Part shown: in pieces, positions 17,583 to 25,343 of the stretch
Layout: each line of letters opens with the position of its first letter
Position numbering within the stretch: the stretch's first letter is position 1
From: Saprospiraceae bacterium
Lineage (GTDB): Bacteria; Bacteroidota; Bacteroidia; Chitinophagales; Saprospiraceae
Direction of reading: 5' to 3'
Assembly: GCA_016706365.1 (NCBI GenBank)
Contig: JADJJU010000008.1
Location: forward strand, 186,001-250,000
DNA: 64,000 nt
Position numbers and translations under genes: made by a program
Notes under the pieces: generated by a model
What the model was told of the DNA's origin: nothing
Seen by the model: the letters and a program-made list of their open reading frames with translations, nothing else
Database searches by the model: none

Positions 17583-17930
17583 TTATGAATTTCTGATTCC
17601 TTCGGCTAGCCTCGCAAGGGCACCAGGATATAATTTATCAATATTGGGAAGCTCAGGATCATTGGTGTGACCTGCGCCTAAAACCATAATTCTGACGGGT
17701 GGCTTTAGTTCGACCTGATCAATATTTACAGGTGGGTATTTTTGCTCCAGATGAGCTGCCATCCATATCGGGATGGGCGAAACTGTAATGAGAAATAACC
17801 AGAAAATGGAAGCAATAGCAACAATTCTAAGTGCGCGTAATTTTGATTTGAGGTAGAAAAAAATTCCTGCCAAAATCAAACACCAGAGCAAAAAGACTGG
17901 GTGAATCAGAACATGAACGAGGGCATTCAA
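17583..17930 (-). CDS. YdcF/ElyC-like DUF218 protein, N-terminal fragment
   Basis: 115 residues starting with TTG; a stop codon lies directly upstream, so no longer start exists. It contains two transmembrane segments (about 9-26 and 35-53) and then the first strand of a DUF218 domain with the nucleotide-fold-like VLGAGH and the LARLAEGIR helix, after which it stops. Intact relatives (ElyC, SanA, YdcF) continue straight into the sequence encoded at 17189-17581. DUF218 membrane proteins are linked to envelope and peptidoglycan or glycan-carrier homeostasis. The present form would be non-functional unless the frameshift is an artefact or is bypassed. Confidence 0.68.
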   Translation of the reverse strand: MNALVHVLIHPVFLLWCLILAGIFFYLKSKLRALRIVAIASIFWLFLITVSPIPIWMAAHLEQKYPPVNIDQVELKPPVRIMVLGAGHTNDPELPNIDKLYPGALARLAEGIRNS

Positions 17931-17964
17931 TTAAGATGTACTAGGTTGAGGTGCAAAGCTTATA

Positions 17965-18609
17965 TTATTGTTTGTTTAAAACCAAAGGTGTATCATAGGT
18001 ACTCATTCTGTTTTTATCCTTGTACCACAATTCTAATAATTCTATACCATCCTTTTTTATTGACTTTTTAAATGTAAAAGTCATCCCTCCTGGTAAATTG
18101 AATACATTGTCGACATGAAATCCTTCATTCCTGTACTCCAAAAGCATCGGTTTAAAGTTTTTAGAGGGATTGAGTAAATTATATTCAACCTTAATATTCG
18201 GATTATTATGTCTTACGGTCTCTGAAGGAATTGTCGTTGGAAAAGTATAGACGTGCATCATTACAGCCGTATCACCCAGTCCTTCATAGAAGAATAAATA
18301 GGGTTTCACTTCCTGTTTCATACCAGGATTATCAAAATATCCTTCTTCCAGTAACCAAAAGCCTTCTCTCTGAGGTGCATTCAGAATCCACTCATCTATT
18401 TTAGTATTGATTAAAATAGAAGTTGGATGCTTTTGGACTCCAGTACTTAAATCTTCCTGAATTTGTTTGTTGTTATTAAAAGTACCTACTATATATTTTT
18501 CAAACAGAAGAATGGCCTTCTCCGGTGGATATTCCTTCGGATCTGATTGGCATGAAATAGTGCAAACAAAAATGAAAAAGGTAAAGAAGATTGATAACTT
18601 ATTTTTCAT
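17965..18609 (-). CDS. Hypothetical lipoprotein
   Basis: 214 residues. The signal KLSIFFTFFIFVCTISC ends in a lipobox Cys at about residue 20. The mature part has no motif I recognise; it is a mixed alpha/beta sequence with many aromatic residues. It sits between the broken DUF218 gene and the TonB-locus TPR gene on the same strand, but the terminator at about 18760 separates it from the latter. Function unknown. Confidence 0.72.
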   Translation of the reverse strand: MKNKLSIFFTFFIFVCTISCQSDPKEYPPEKAILLFEKYIVGTFNNNKQIQEDLSTGVQKHPTSILINTKIDEWILNAPQREGFWLLEEGYFDNPGMKQEVKPYLFFYEGLGDTAVMMHVYTFPTTIPSETVRHNNPNIKVEYNLLNPSKNFKPMLLEYRNEGFHVDNVFNLPGGMTFTFKKSIKKDGIELLELWYKDKNRMSTYDTPLVLNKQ

Positions 18610-18756
18610 AGGTACAAATTCAATGATTCAATAATATTGACTGCTGGTCAACTTGTGCTTGCAAAGTTCAGTGATTTGAATTAATTCCTCTCAATAATTA
18701 AGAAGTTTATTGACTCCTACTGCAGAAATTAAAATTGCTAATAGAATTTCCCAACG

Positions 18757-18787
18757 AAAAAGGCCCGAAGAATTTACCTCCGGGCCT
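18757..18787 (-). terminator. Intrinsic terminator of the exbB-TPR operon
   Basis: On the minus strand AGGCCCGGAG pairs with CTTCGGGCCT (10 bp, one G-U) around a 7-base loop and runs into TTTTTCG. It lies just after the TPR gene stop, which fits the end of the minus-strand operon. Confidence 0.85.
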
Positions 18788-18806
18788 GCCATAGAATTTT
18801 TGTCAA

Positions 18807-20513
18807 TTATAATTTTAGAAACTCCAATGCCTTTTTTGCATCTTCATCTGCCGGATCTAATTCCAGCACTTTCATATAATATTCTCGTGACTTTTCTTTT
18901 TGCTTCTCTTGCAAATAGATATATCCAAGGCTGCTATAAGCCTCTTTAAGGCTGTTCTTAAATTTCTCTGGATCCATCACACCAACTTCTACCAATTTAA
19001 GTAAGATTGGTTTAGCTTCTTCAAAATTATCAATTTTAATTGCAGCATATCCCAGATAACGATAAGCATTGATAAGATCTGTGCCAAATTTTTTCTTATC
19101 TGCTTCACCCAAAACAATGATACGCTCATGGAATGGCTTTGCAAGTAAGCTATCTTGTTTAGGATCCAGAAATTCATTTGTCTTGGCTCTGTACACAAAA
19201 CCAGGCAGCCAGTCAGGCAATACTTCTGTAACAGCTGCGAATGCTGAATCTGCCGCTTTGTAATCTTGCATTTGATATAGTGAATATCCTATAGCAAAGA
19301 AATCTGTAGATGTAGGAGTAACTTTCTCCATTTTCTGACGATATGCTTCGACAGCTTCAGGCCATTTCTTATTCTCATAATACATTTTGGCGATCTTGTC
19401 ATATACATCATCTTCTGCCATTCCCAGCTCCAATGCTTTGCGATATTTTGCAGCAGCACCTTCCATATCTCCCAATTTTACCGCTGCTCTTGCATAGTAG
19501 TCGTAATCCATGAAATAGGTTTTGCCTTCACCTACGTTAGCGAAAAACTTCTCCATAGTTGCAAGACCTTCCATGTATTGCTCTTTTTCAATCTGCGCAT
19601 ATCCTTTCCATCTGTGCATTCCTGCATTATTTGGTTGAGTTGCAAGTACCTTGTCTGCCTCAGCAATTGTTGCATCATAATCTTTAGCCTGACCAAACAA
19701 GAAACCTACCAATCTGATGCGCATCTCTATGTCATCACCTACCAGCTCGGTATAGGTTCTAAGTAATGGTGTAACTTTAGAATATTTTTTTGTAATTTGA
19801 TACAATTCAATCAAATCACGGTATGCCGGAGCGAATTTAGGGTCAAGACTTATTGCTTTTTCAAGGTTCTTTTCCGCCTCTTCATATGTTCTGCTCCTCT
19901 TGAACAGCAACGCCATTTTTTGGTACACCTGCGGACTTTCGACCTTTAGATTTTGTAGAACATAGTCATATGCAGATGCTGCTTTTCCTCCATCATTTCT
20001 AGCCAGGTAAGCATCACCCAAAGTAGACCAAACTTCCACATTAGTGCGGGCAAGGTCTTTGGCAGACTCCAGTTTCTCTATTGCTATATCCAGATTCTTG
20101 TCTTCAGCTAAAAGATACAAACGGCCTATTTCGTAAAGCACTCTCCAATCTTTGCCTTTTCCAAGTCGTTCTGCGCGCTCAAAAAGTTCTCTGGCTTCAA
20201 CCTTCTTATTGTTGTTATATTCTATTTTACCCTGTCCTACATAGTTAAGGGCGCCTCTGCTGTTGTTCTCAACACCAAGGTTGAAATAGTGTCTTGCAGA
20301 ATCTATATTGTCAACATCCAGAAATGACTGACCCATGTAAAAGTATGCCTGAGCATCTTTATTATCTTTGGCGATTAAATCAGCAAAGATTTTCCTGGCT
20401 TCTCTGTAGTTTTCATTTTCCATCTGACGGATACCCGCTTCGATGTTCTGGGCCTGTAGCCCTATACTAAGGAAACCAAGGATCATACTTAATATCAAAT
20501 AGTTGGTTTTCAT
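18807..20513 (-). CDS. TPR-repeat periplasmic protein of the TonB locus
   Basis: About 568 residues with a signal peptide (NYLILSMILGFLSIGLQA); an ATG nine bases upstream (20522) is also possible. The mature protein is almost wholly TPR repeats (about 12 copies of the 34-residue helix pair, for example AQAYFYMGQSFLDVDN, VWSTLGDAYLARNDG, AFAPAYRDL-like units). It should form a scaffold in the periplasm. It is the last gene of the exbB-exbD-exbD-tonB-membrane-PBP series, followed by a strong terminator. The same gene order occurs in other Bacteroidota. Its exact role, possibly organising the energy complex, is not established. Confidence 0.8.
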   Translation of the reverse strand: MKTNYLILSMILGFLSIGLQAQNIEAGIRQMENENYREARKIFADLIAKDNKDAQAYFYMGQSFLDVDNIDSARHYFNLGVENNSRGALNYVGQGKIEYNNNKKVEARELFERAERLGKGKDWRVLYEIGRLYLLAEDKNLDIAIEKLESAKDLARTNVEVWSTLGDAYLARNDGGKAASAYDYVLQNLKVESPQVYQKMALLFKRSRTYEEAEKNLEKAISLDPKFAPAYRDLIELYQITKKYSKVTPLLRTYTELVGDDIEMRIRLVGFLFGQAKDYDATIAEADKVLATQPNNAGMHRWKGYAQIEKEQYMEGLATMEKFFANVGEGKTYFMDYDYYARAAVKLGDMEGAAAKYRKALELGMAEDDVYDKIAKMYYENKKWPEAVEAYRQKMEKVTPTSTDFFAIGYSLYQMQDYKAADSAFAAVTEVLPDWLPGFVYRAKTNEFLDPKQDSLLAKPFHERIIVLGEADKKKFGTDLINAYRYLGYAAIKIDNFEEAKPILLKLVEVGVMDPEKFKNSLKEAYSSLGYIYLQEKQKEKSREYYMKVLELDPADEDAKKALEFLKL

Positions 20514-20644
20514 ATTACTCATTTTATCAAAGACGTGCCAAAATTATATTGGTACATAAATGAAATGTTAAATACTAAATGTTGTTTACTGCAAAGATTA
20601 AAATAATAAAATAAAGCATTAGCACCTAATCACACATTTAAGTT

Positions 20645-21556
20645 TTACTCATGGATGATCAATTCTCTTGAAGGCATGTCATTGGGAAGCAATCCGGCTT
20701 TTAAAATGATCCTTTGACCTCTTTCACTGGCAAGAAATGACAAAAAACCTGTTCCAAGACCTACCCTCGATTCATTACTTATTCCATATATTGACCTGAT
20801 CAATGGATAAGTGCTATCTGCAATAAACGTTTGTTCAGGAAAAAAGTAACCTTTTCGGGTATCAGCTCCCGATATTGCTAAATACTTTATTTTAGCGTCA
20901 ATCGCTGCTTTGTCCGCAGCTCCTAATTGCGTTATCCAGTTATTTGCAAGAATTCCAACTGCATTTAGATTTTCAGCAACATAATTTACAACTTCCTCAT
21001 TGGTATTCAGAGCATAAACCTGCTTTGGCAATTCTGCTAATTCAAATCTATCCATCAGGTATGAAACTGCTCCTGATGCAGAATTATCAAAGACCAGAAC
21101 AAGATCAGCATAATTAGATATGTTGCCCTTCATCCAGGATTCCAGGGTACTCAGTGAAATACTATCCACGTAATTCTTGCCCACTATAAGTGCTACTGCG
21201 TCTTTTGCCAGTGGCGTTTTTCTGGGTGTAATTTTTTTAGCTGCAAAGTTCTTCAACTCTTGCTCATTTAAGTATCTTCCCCCAATAACAAGCCTGACAC
21301 TATCTGAAAGTAAAGCCTTGTAAGCATGCTCCTGGGGTAAATATAATGCAGTGATTTTTGCATCCGGATTGATTTGCTGGAAATTGTAGATTCCAGTGCT
21401 GACCACATCCTTCAAAGACTCATCGACTGAAATGTAAATCTGTCCCTGAGTAATAGTATCTATATCACTGGTTTCTGGAGCCCCACATGAGATTGAGATG
21501 ATCAAATTAATTGATAAGACACCGAATAATATGAATCTCCTTATGCTACCTCTCAT
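20645..21556 (-). CDS. PstS-like substrate-binding lipoprotein
   Basis: 303 residues. The ATG at 21556 overlaps the stop of the small membrane gene (ATGA), which settles the start and indicates translational coupling. The signal ends in a lipobox (NLIISISC). The rest is a PBP type-2 phosphate-binding-like fold: IYISVDESLKDVVSTGI near the N-terminus, IGGRYLNEQEL, KDAVALIVG, STLESWMKG, and a C-terminal SFLASERGQRIILKAGLLP. No pstC, pstA or pstB lies nearby, so it is unlikely to serve a normal phosphate transporter. Its place in the TonB operon suggests an envelope role that is not known. Confidence 0.82.
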   Translation of the reverse strand: MRGSIRRFILFGVLSINLIISISCGAPETSDIDTITQGQIYISVDESLKDVVSTGIYNFQQINPDAKITALYLPQEHAYKALLSDSVRLVIGGRYLNEQELKNFAAKKITPRKTPLAKDAVALIVGKNYVDSISLSTLESWMKGNISNYADLVLVFDNSASGAVSYLMDRFELAELPKQVYALNTNEEVVNYVAENLNAVGILANNWITQLGAADKAAIDAKIKYLAISGADTRKGYFFPEQTFIADSTYPLIRSIYGISNESRVGLGTGFLSFLASERGQRIILKAGLLPNDMPSRELIIHE

Positions 21557-21786
21557 ATTTGTCTGGGTTTTTTCAATATTTGAAAAGCACGGTAAAATCG
21601 AAGTGCAGAATATCCTATACAACCTACTCCGAAGATGAATTGTAATGTATAATTTAATCCGGGAATAAATTCCTTTTTGACTATAAGAACAATGCCCAAA
21701 CCTAAATATACAAGTGAAAAGGCCAGGCTTAACACAAATAATATTTGAGTCATCGGATTTGATCTTTGTGTCATTTCATTATTCAT
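21553..21786 (-). CDS. Small membrane protein of the TonB locus
   Basis: About 77 residues from the Met at 21786; starts at 21834 or 21753 are also possible. Two transmembrane segments are clear (ILFVLSLAFSLVYLGLGIVL and LQFIFGVGCIGYSAL) with a short basic C-terminus. The stop overlaps the start of the PstS-like gene by four bases. It has no recognised domain. Because it is always wedged between tonB and the PBP gene in loci of this type, it may be an inner-membrane accessory of the energy complex; this is inference. Confidence 0.68.
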   Translation of the reverse strand: MNNEMTQRSNPMTQILFVLSLAFSLVYLGLGIVLIVKKEFIPGLNYTLQFIFGVGCIGYSALRFYRAFQILKKPRQI

Positions 21787-21861
21787 TAAATAAAAATGGT
21801 CAAAACAATTACATAGATGAATTATTCTGACCATTCAATTAGATTTATTATCCAGATCGAT

Positions 21862-22692
21862 TTATTCTAATCTGAATTTGATAGGAAGCGTAAATTTCAC
21901 TTTTACTGCTCTACCTTGTTGCTTACCTGGTTTCCATTTAGGCATATTTCTTACTACACGAAGTGCTTCTTCGTCACACCCTCCACCAATTCCTCTTGCC
22001 ACTTCCGGACTGGAGATACTTCCATCTCTTTCCACGACAAACTGAACTATAACCGTACCGCTAATGCCATTTTCTCTGGCGATCGTAGGGTATTTGATAT
22101 TTTTACCTAAATATTCCATCAATTCTTTCTCACCACTACCGAACATTGGCATCTGCTCAACTCTGGTAAAAACTTCCTCTTTTACAGGAGCTTCCACTAT
22201 TGGAGGAGCTGCAGGTCCATCTCCATCAAGGATTCCCAAATCTACTCCATCTTCAGAACCCTCTTTAGTCTGAGTACTGATAGCAATATCCTTAAGCTCT
22301 TCAACCATCGGAGGTGGCTCTTCATCAACAACCTCTTCATCCTTTTTAATCACCGGCGGAGTATATTTGATCGTCGGCTTCGAAGGCGGTGGTGGCGGCG
22401 GGATTTCAGGTGGTGGTGGTGGTGGTGGAGTATTGGGATCTAATGGTGGAGGTGCCTCTAAAGTTAGCTCCACAATTACTTCTTCCTCTGCATCAGCCTT
22501 AGTCAGGTTACTGATCATAGCAGTAATCTGAGGTAAAAACACAATCACTAAAAATACAAGTGTACCTAAAATGAGCGCATTACGCACATGATTGTCATAG
22601 ATCGATCTGAGGACATATGCACCATATGACTTGTTCCGTCCTTCGAAGACGATGTCATCCATATGTGCTGTCATGATTTTATTAGGATCCAT
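21862..22692 (-). CDS. tonB: Energy transducer TonB
   Basis: 276 residues. A cytoplasmic N-terminus holds the motif DDIVFEGRNKSYGAYVLR common in Bacteroidota TonB. One transmembrane segment follows (about 38-60), then a proline-rich periplasmic spacer (about 78-105, runs of Pro and Pro-Pro-Glu) and the TonB C-terminal domain (about 190-276: YPTIARENGISGTVIVQF, VVRNMPKWKPGKQQGRAV). It transmits proton-motive force from ExbB/ExbD to outer-membrane receptors such as the two in this window. It lies directly downstream of two exbD genes in the same operon. Confidence 0.93.
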   Translation of the reverse strand: MDPNKIMTAHMDDIVFEGRNKSYGAYVLRSIYDNHVRNALILGTLVFLVIVFLPQITAMISNLTKADAEEEVIVELTLEAPPPLDPNTPPPPPPPEIPPPPPPSKPTIKYTPPVIKKDEEVVDEEPPPMVEELKDIAISTQTKEGSEDGVDLGILDGDGPAAPPIVEAPVKEEVFTRVEQMPMFGSGEKELMEYLGKNIKYPTIARENGISGTVIVQFVVERDGSISSPEVARGIGGGCDEEALRVVRNMPKWKPGKQQGRAVKVKFTLPIKFRLE

Positions 22693-22842
22693 ATCTTTTT
22701 ATTTTAGAACGTAAATATACGTTATATAACGTAACATTGCAAATAAAAGTTGCTGATGTGATAAAAAAGAATCTTCAGCTATACAATTATTTTATCAGAC
22801 GTCAAACAAAGGAAGCGTGTTACAATATAGAAAACCCTATTA

Positions 22843-23379
22843 TTACTCTTCCTGAATAATATCATAAATGATCATAGAGTCTACCTCTGTAAACTCACCT
22901 ATTGCATAACGCTTGGTTTGAGTAATGGACATTTCATCCAGAATATTAACAAGATTTTTATACTTTGATGCTGCCATTGCTTTAATCACAACAACCAATT
23001 CATCTTTGTCGCCCCATTGTTCCTGAACCTTTTTTTGTCTGTCGTAGATGATAGGTTCTACATTTTTAGACTGGGAAAAATCTACAAAACCCACTTCCGG
23101 TTCTTCGATTCCAATATAATAGTAAAGTGTATCATTGTAGGCCAGTATCAGAGTCAAGGCTTTTGATTCTTTTACAACGGTTTGATCCAGAGTATCATCA
23201 GTCTTTGCGGGCACATTCAGTTCCATCGCCTGAGGTTTACTCAGGGTGGTAGCAAGCATGAAAAAAGTAATCAATAAAAATCCAAGATCCACCATTGGAG
23301 TCATATCCACTTTGGTAGAGAGCTTCTTCGATCGTTTCTTCCCATCACCGCCCTTATCGGCAACTTCCATATCAGCCAT
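22843..23379 (-). CDS. exbD: Biopolymer transporter ExbD (second copy)
   Basis: 178 residues. A charged Lys-rich N-terminus is followed by the single ExbD transmembrane segment (VDMTPMVDLGFLLITFFML), whose Asp is the proton-carrying residue, and a periplasmic domain. Together with ExbB it forms the proton-driven motor for TonB. Two ExbD-like proteins encoded in tandem are usual in Bacteroidota. It lies 54 bases after the first exbD and about 150 bases before tonB. Confidence 0.92.
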   Translation of the reverse strand: MADMEVADKGGDGKKRSKKLSTKVDMTPMVDLGFLLITFFMLATTLSKPQAMELNVPAKTDDTLDQTVVKESKALTLILAYNDTLYYYIGIEEPEVGFVDFSQSKNVEPIIYDRQKKVQEQWGDKDELVVVIKAMAASKYKNLVNILDEMSITQTKRYAIGEFTEVDSMIIYDIIQEE

Positions 23380-23433
23380 ATCGCGTAGGAATTTATTTTG
23401 TTAGAAAATTAGATCACGAGATCAATTAACGGA

Positions 23434-24117
23434 TTATTCATCTGCTTCTTCCTCAGCTCCCGGATTAGCACCTCCGATACCGGCAGCACCTTTTAGGGTT
23501 GTGATAAGGTTAAATTTATTGATTTTGCGATCCTGCAATGTTTCAATCACTTTTTCAATATAAGGATACTCCACAAAGCCATCACCTCTGATTGCGATAC
23601 GAATTCCTTTAGATTCGATCTCTCCGGAACTACTCAATTGCAAATCAGACACCCTTGCCAAATGAACCCAGTCTGACAATTCATTTCTTTTACTATCAGT
23701 TGTATCCATGGGTATTCCGCTCTGCACAATTGCATTTCTTTCATCAGGCGTTTTGTCAAGCAGGGATGGGAGCTGTGCGATAGGAACACCAAAACTTTCC
23801 ATTAAGGAGAATTCCTGAATCTGTCCGTCTGTGAAGGTGACATTATAAAGTTTACCCATTTCAAGCAATGTATTCACCCTTACCTTCTGATTATCAACAT
23901 GAAAAAATACTCTTCCATCTTTGGCAATAGAAAGAATCAAAACATTACTCTCGGGTAATTTTAGCTCAGAACGGGAAGCCGGTAAATCTACGGCAACAGG
24001 CTCAGCAGCACGGAATTTAGCTGTTAACATAAAGAAAGTCAACAGCAAAAAAGCCACATCAGTCATAGCTGTCATGTCAATTGACGAGCTACCACGTTTC
24101 ATTTTAATCTTAGGCAT
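23434..24117 (-). CDS. exbD: Biopolymer transporter ExbD (first copy)
   Basis: 227 residues, longer than its neighbour because of a larger periplasmic part. The transmembrane motif SIDMTAMTDVAFLLLTFFML carries the key Asp. The C-terminal region has EYPYIEKVIETLQDRKINKF, typical of ExbD/TolR, and ends in a Gly/Ala/Glu tail. The two copies differ clearly in sequence, so they are not a recent duplication. Operon position: after exbB, before exbD2. Confidence 0.92.
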   Translation of the reverse strand: MPKIKMKRGSSSIDMTAMTDVAFLLLTFFMLTAKFRAAEPVAVDLPASRSELKLPESNVLILSIAKDGRVFFHVDNQKVRVNTLLEMGKLYNVTFTDGQIQEFSLMESFGVPIAQLPSLLDKTPDERNAIVQSGIPMDTTDSKRNELSDWVHLARVSDLQLSSSGEIESKGIRIAIRGDGFVEYPYIEKVIETLQDRKINKFNLITTLKGAAGIGGANPGAEEEADE

Positions 24118-24204
24118 AATTCATCGGGCTTTTATTATTGCTATTATTGTAATGACAGTCAAAGCAGTCCAAATAGTTCCATTCAGACATGCTAAAGCAC
24201 CAAT

Positions 24205-25023
24205 TTACTTATGCTTAGCTGCAAATGTGTTTGCTATACTGAAGCTACACTCATCGATGGCATATGTCAACGCATCGATCTTGGTAGTAAAGAAGTTGTA
24301 GAAAATAATTGCAATGGCAGCCGTACCGATACCCAGTGCTGTATTGATCAGGGCTTCAGAAATACCATTTGCCAGAGCTACAGGATCCGGAGCACCTGCA
24401 GTTGCCAGCGCCGAGAATGCCTTGATCATACCAAGTACTGTTCCCAGAAGTGCAATAAGTGTAGCAACGGAACCCATTGTTGAAAGGATAACCAGGTTTT
24501 TCTCCAGCATTGGTAGTTCAAGAGCTGTCGCTTCTTCAACTTCCTGTCGGATTGCCAATACTTTTTGCTCAGTATCCATTCCTGTTATAGTTTCCATTTC
24601 CTGATATTTTTCCAGAGTAGCTCTCACTACATTAGCAACTGAACCCTTCTGTTTGTCACATTCTGCAATTGCAGCATTGACATTACCAGTTTCAAGATTG
24701 TACTGTACTTTACGCACAAATTGTTGAGTATTACCTCTTCCTTTAGCTTTATTGATAGTCAGAAAACGCTCAATTGCAAAAGTGATAGTAACTAAAAACA
24801 AGGTGAGAAGAAATGGCACTACATAGCCGCCTTTGTAAATCAGACCTAATGGATTTCCATTCAAAGGGTGATTATTGGGATCATTGCCTTCGAAGTTTGC
24901 CGGATTTCCCATGACAAAAAGAAACACCAACCATCCGATTACCAGACACGCCAGAATTGCTATTCCTGAAAAGAATCCTGATCTTTTAGGTTCCTTCAGA
25001 TCATTCGTTTTAGCTTTGCTCAT
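24205..25023 (-). CDS. exbB: MotA/TolQ/ExbB proton channel protein
   Basis: 272 residues with three predicted transmembrane segments (about 16-38, 70-88, and two close ones after 175). The conserved ExbB block is present: NLVILSTMGSVATLIALLGT, VLGMIKAF and SEALINTALGIGTAAIAI. The N-terminus has an extended periplasmic stretch rich in Asn and Pro. It starts the operon exbB-exbD-exbD-tonB-membrane protein-PBP-TPR, which runs unbroken on the minus strand to the terminator at about 18760. The protein conducts protons to power TonB. Confidence 0.93.
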   Translation of the reverse strand: MSKAKTNDLKEPKRSGFFSGIAILACLVIGWLVFLFVMGNPANFEGNDPNNHPLNGNPLGLIYKGGYVVPFLLTLFLVTITFAIERFLTINKAKGRGNTQQFVRKVQYNLETGNVNAAIAECDKQKGSVANVVRATLEKYQEMETITGMDTEQKVLAIRQEVEEATALELPMLEKNLVILSTMGSVATLIALLGTVLGMIKAFSALATAGAPDPVALANGISEALINTALGIGTAAIAIIFYNFFTTKIDALTYAIDECSFSIANTFAAKHK

Positions 25024-25343
25024 ACACTTTTAGTTTTGAGTTGTAACAATTAAGTAAGTTTCAAATTAGGTTATTAACGACAAAATAATATTTCAATTAC
25101 TATGCCTTCCAACTAACAAAAAAACTTCCAACAGTGATTTGTTGGAAATTTGAATTGCTAAGGAGTGGCAAGTTTAAAATAAATTGTTTTCATTTCAAAA
25201 AAAGCGTGCGCATTATTTACCCTGTTGTCAATGAAATATTGTTCAATATACACAAACCCTGAAGTTACGTGCTTTTAATTGGGTCAAAAAAAGCAATATC
25301 CAATCAATATTCGGGTAAGAGATGTATTAATTATACATTAATT
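25024..25343. other. Intergenic region between exbB and the helicase gene
   Basis: 320 bases. It contains the helicase terminator at about 25118-25147 and must hold the promoter of the TonB operon. No perfect TAnnTTTG is seen; the nearest is an imperfect TAATTTG about 45 bases before exbB. Nothing else is recognisable. Confidence 0.6.
25118..25147 (-). terminator. Intrinsic terminator downstream of the helicase gene
   Basis: On the minus strand TTCCAAC and GTTGGAA form a 7 bp stem with an 8-base loop and are followed by G and seven T residues. It lies about 200 bases after the helicase stop codon. Confidence 0.75.

Noticed and set aside
21556..21622. Longer start for the PstS-like gene
   Set aside because: The extension overlaps the membrane gene and lacks a signal peptide, while the ATG at 21556 gives a lipoprotein signal and an ATGA overlap.
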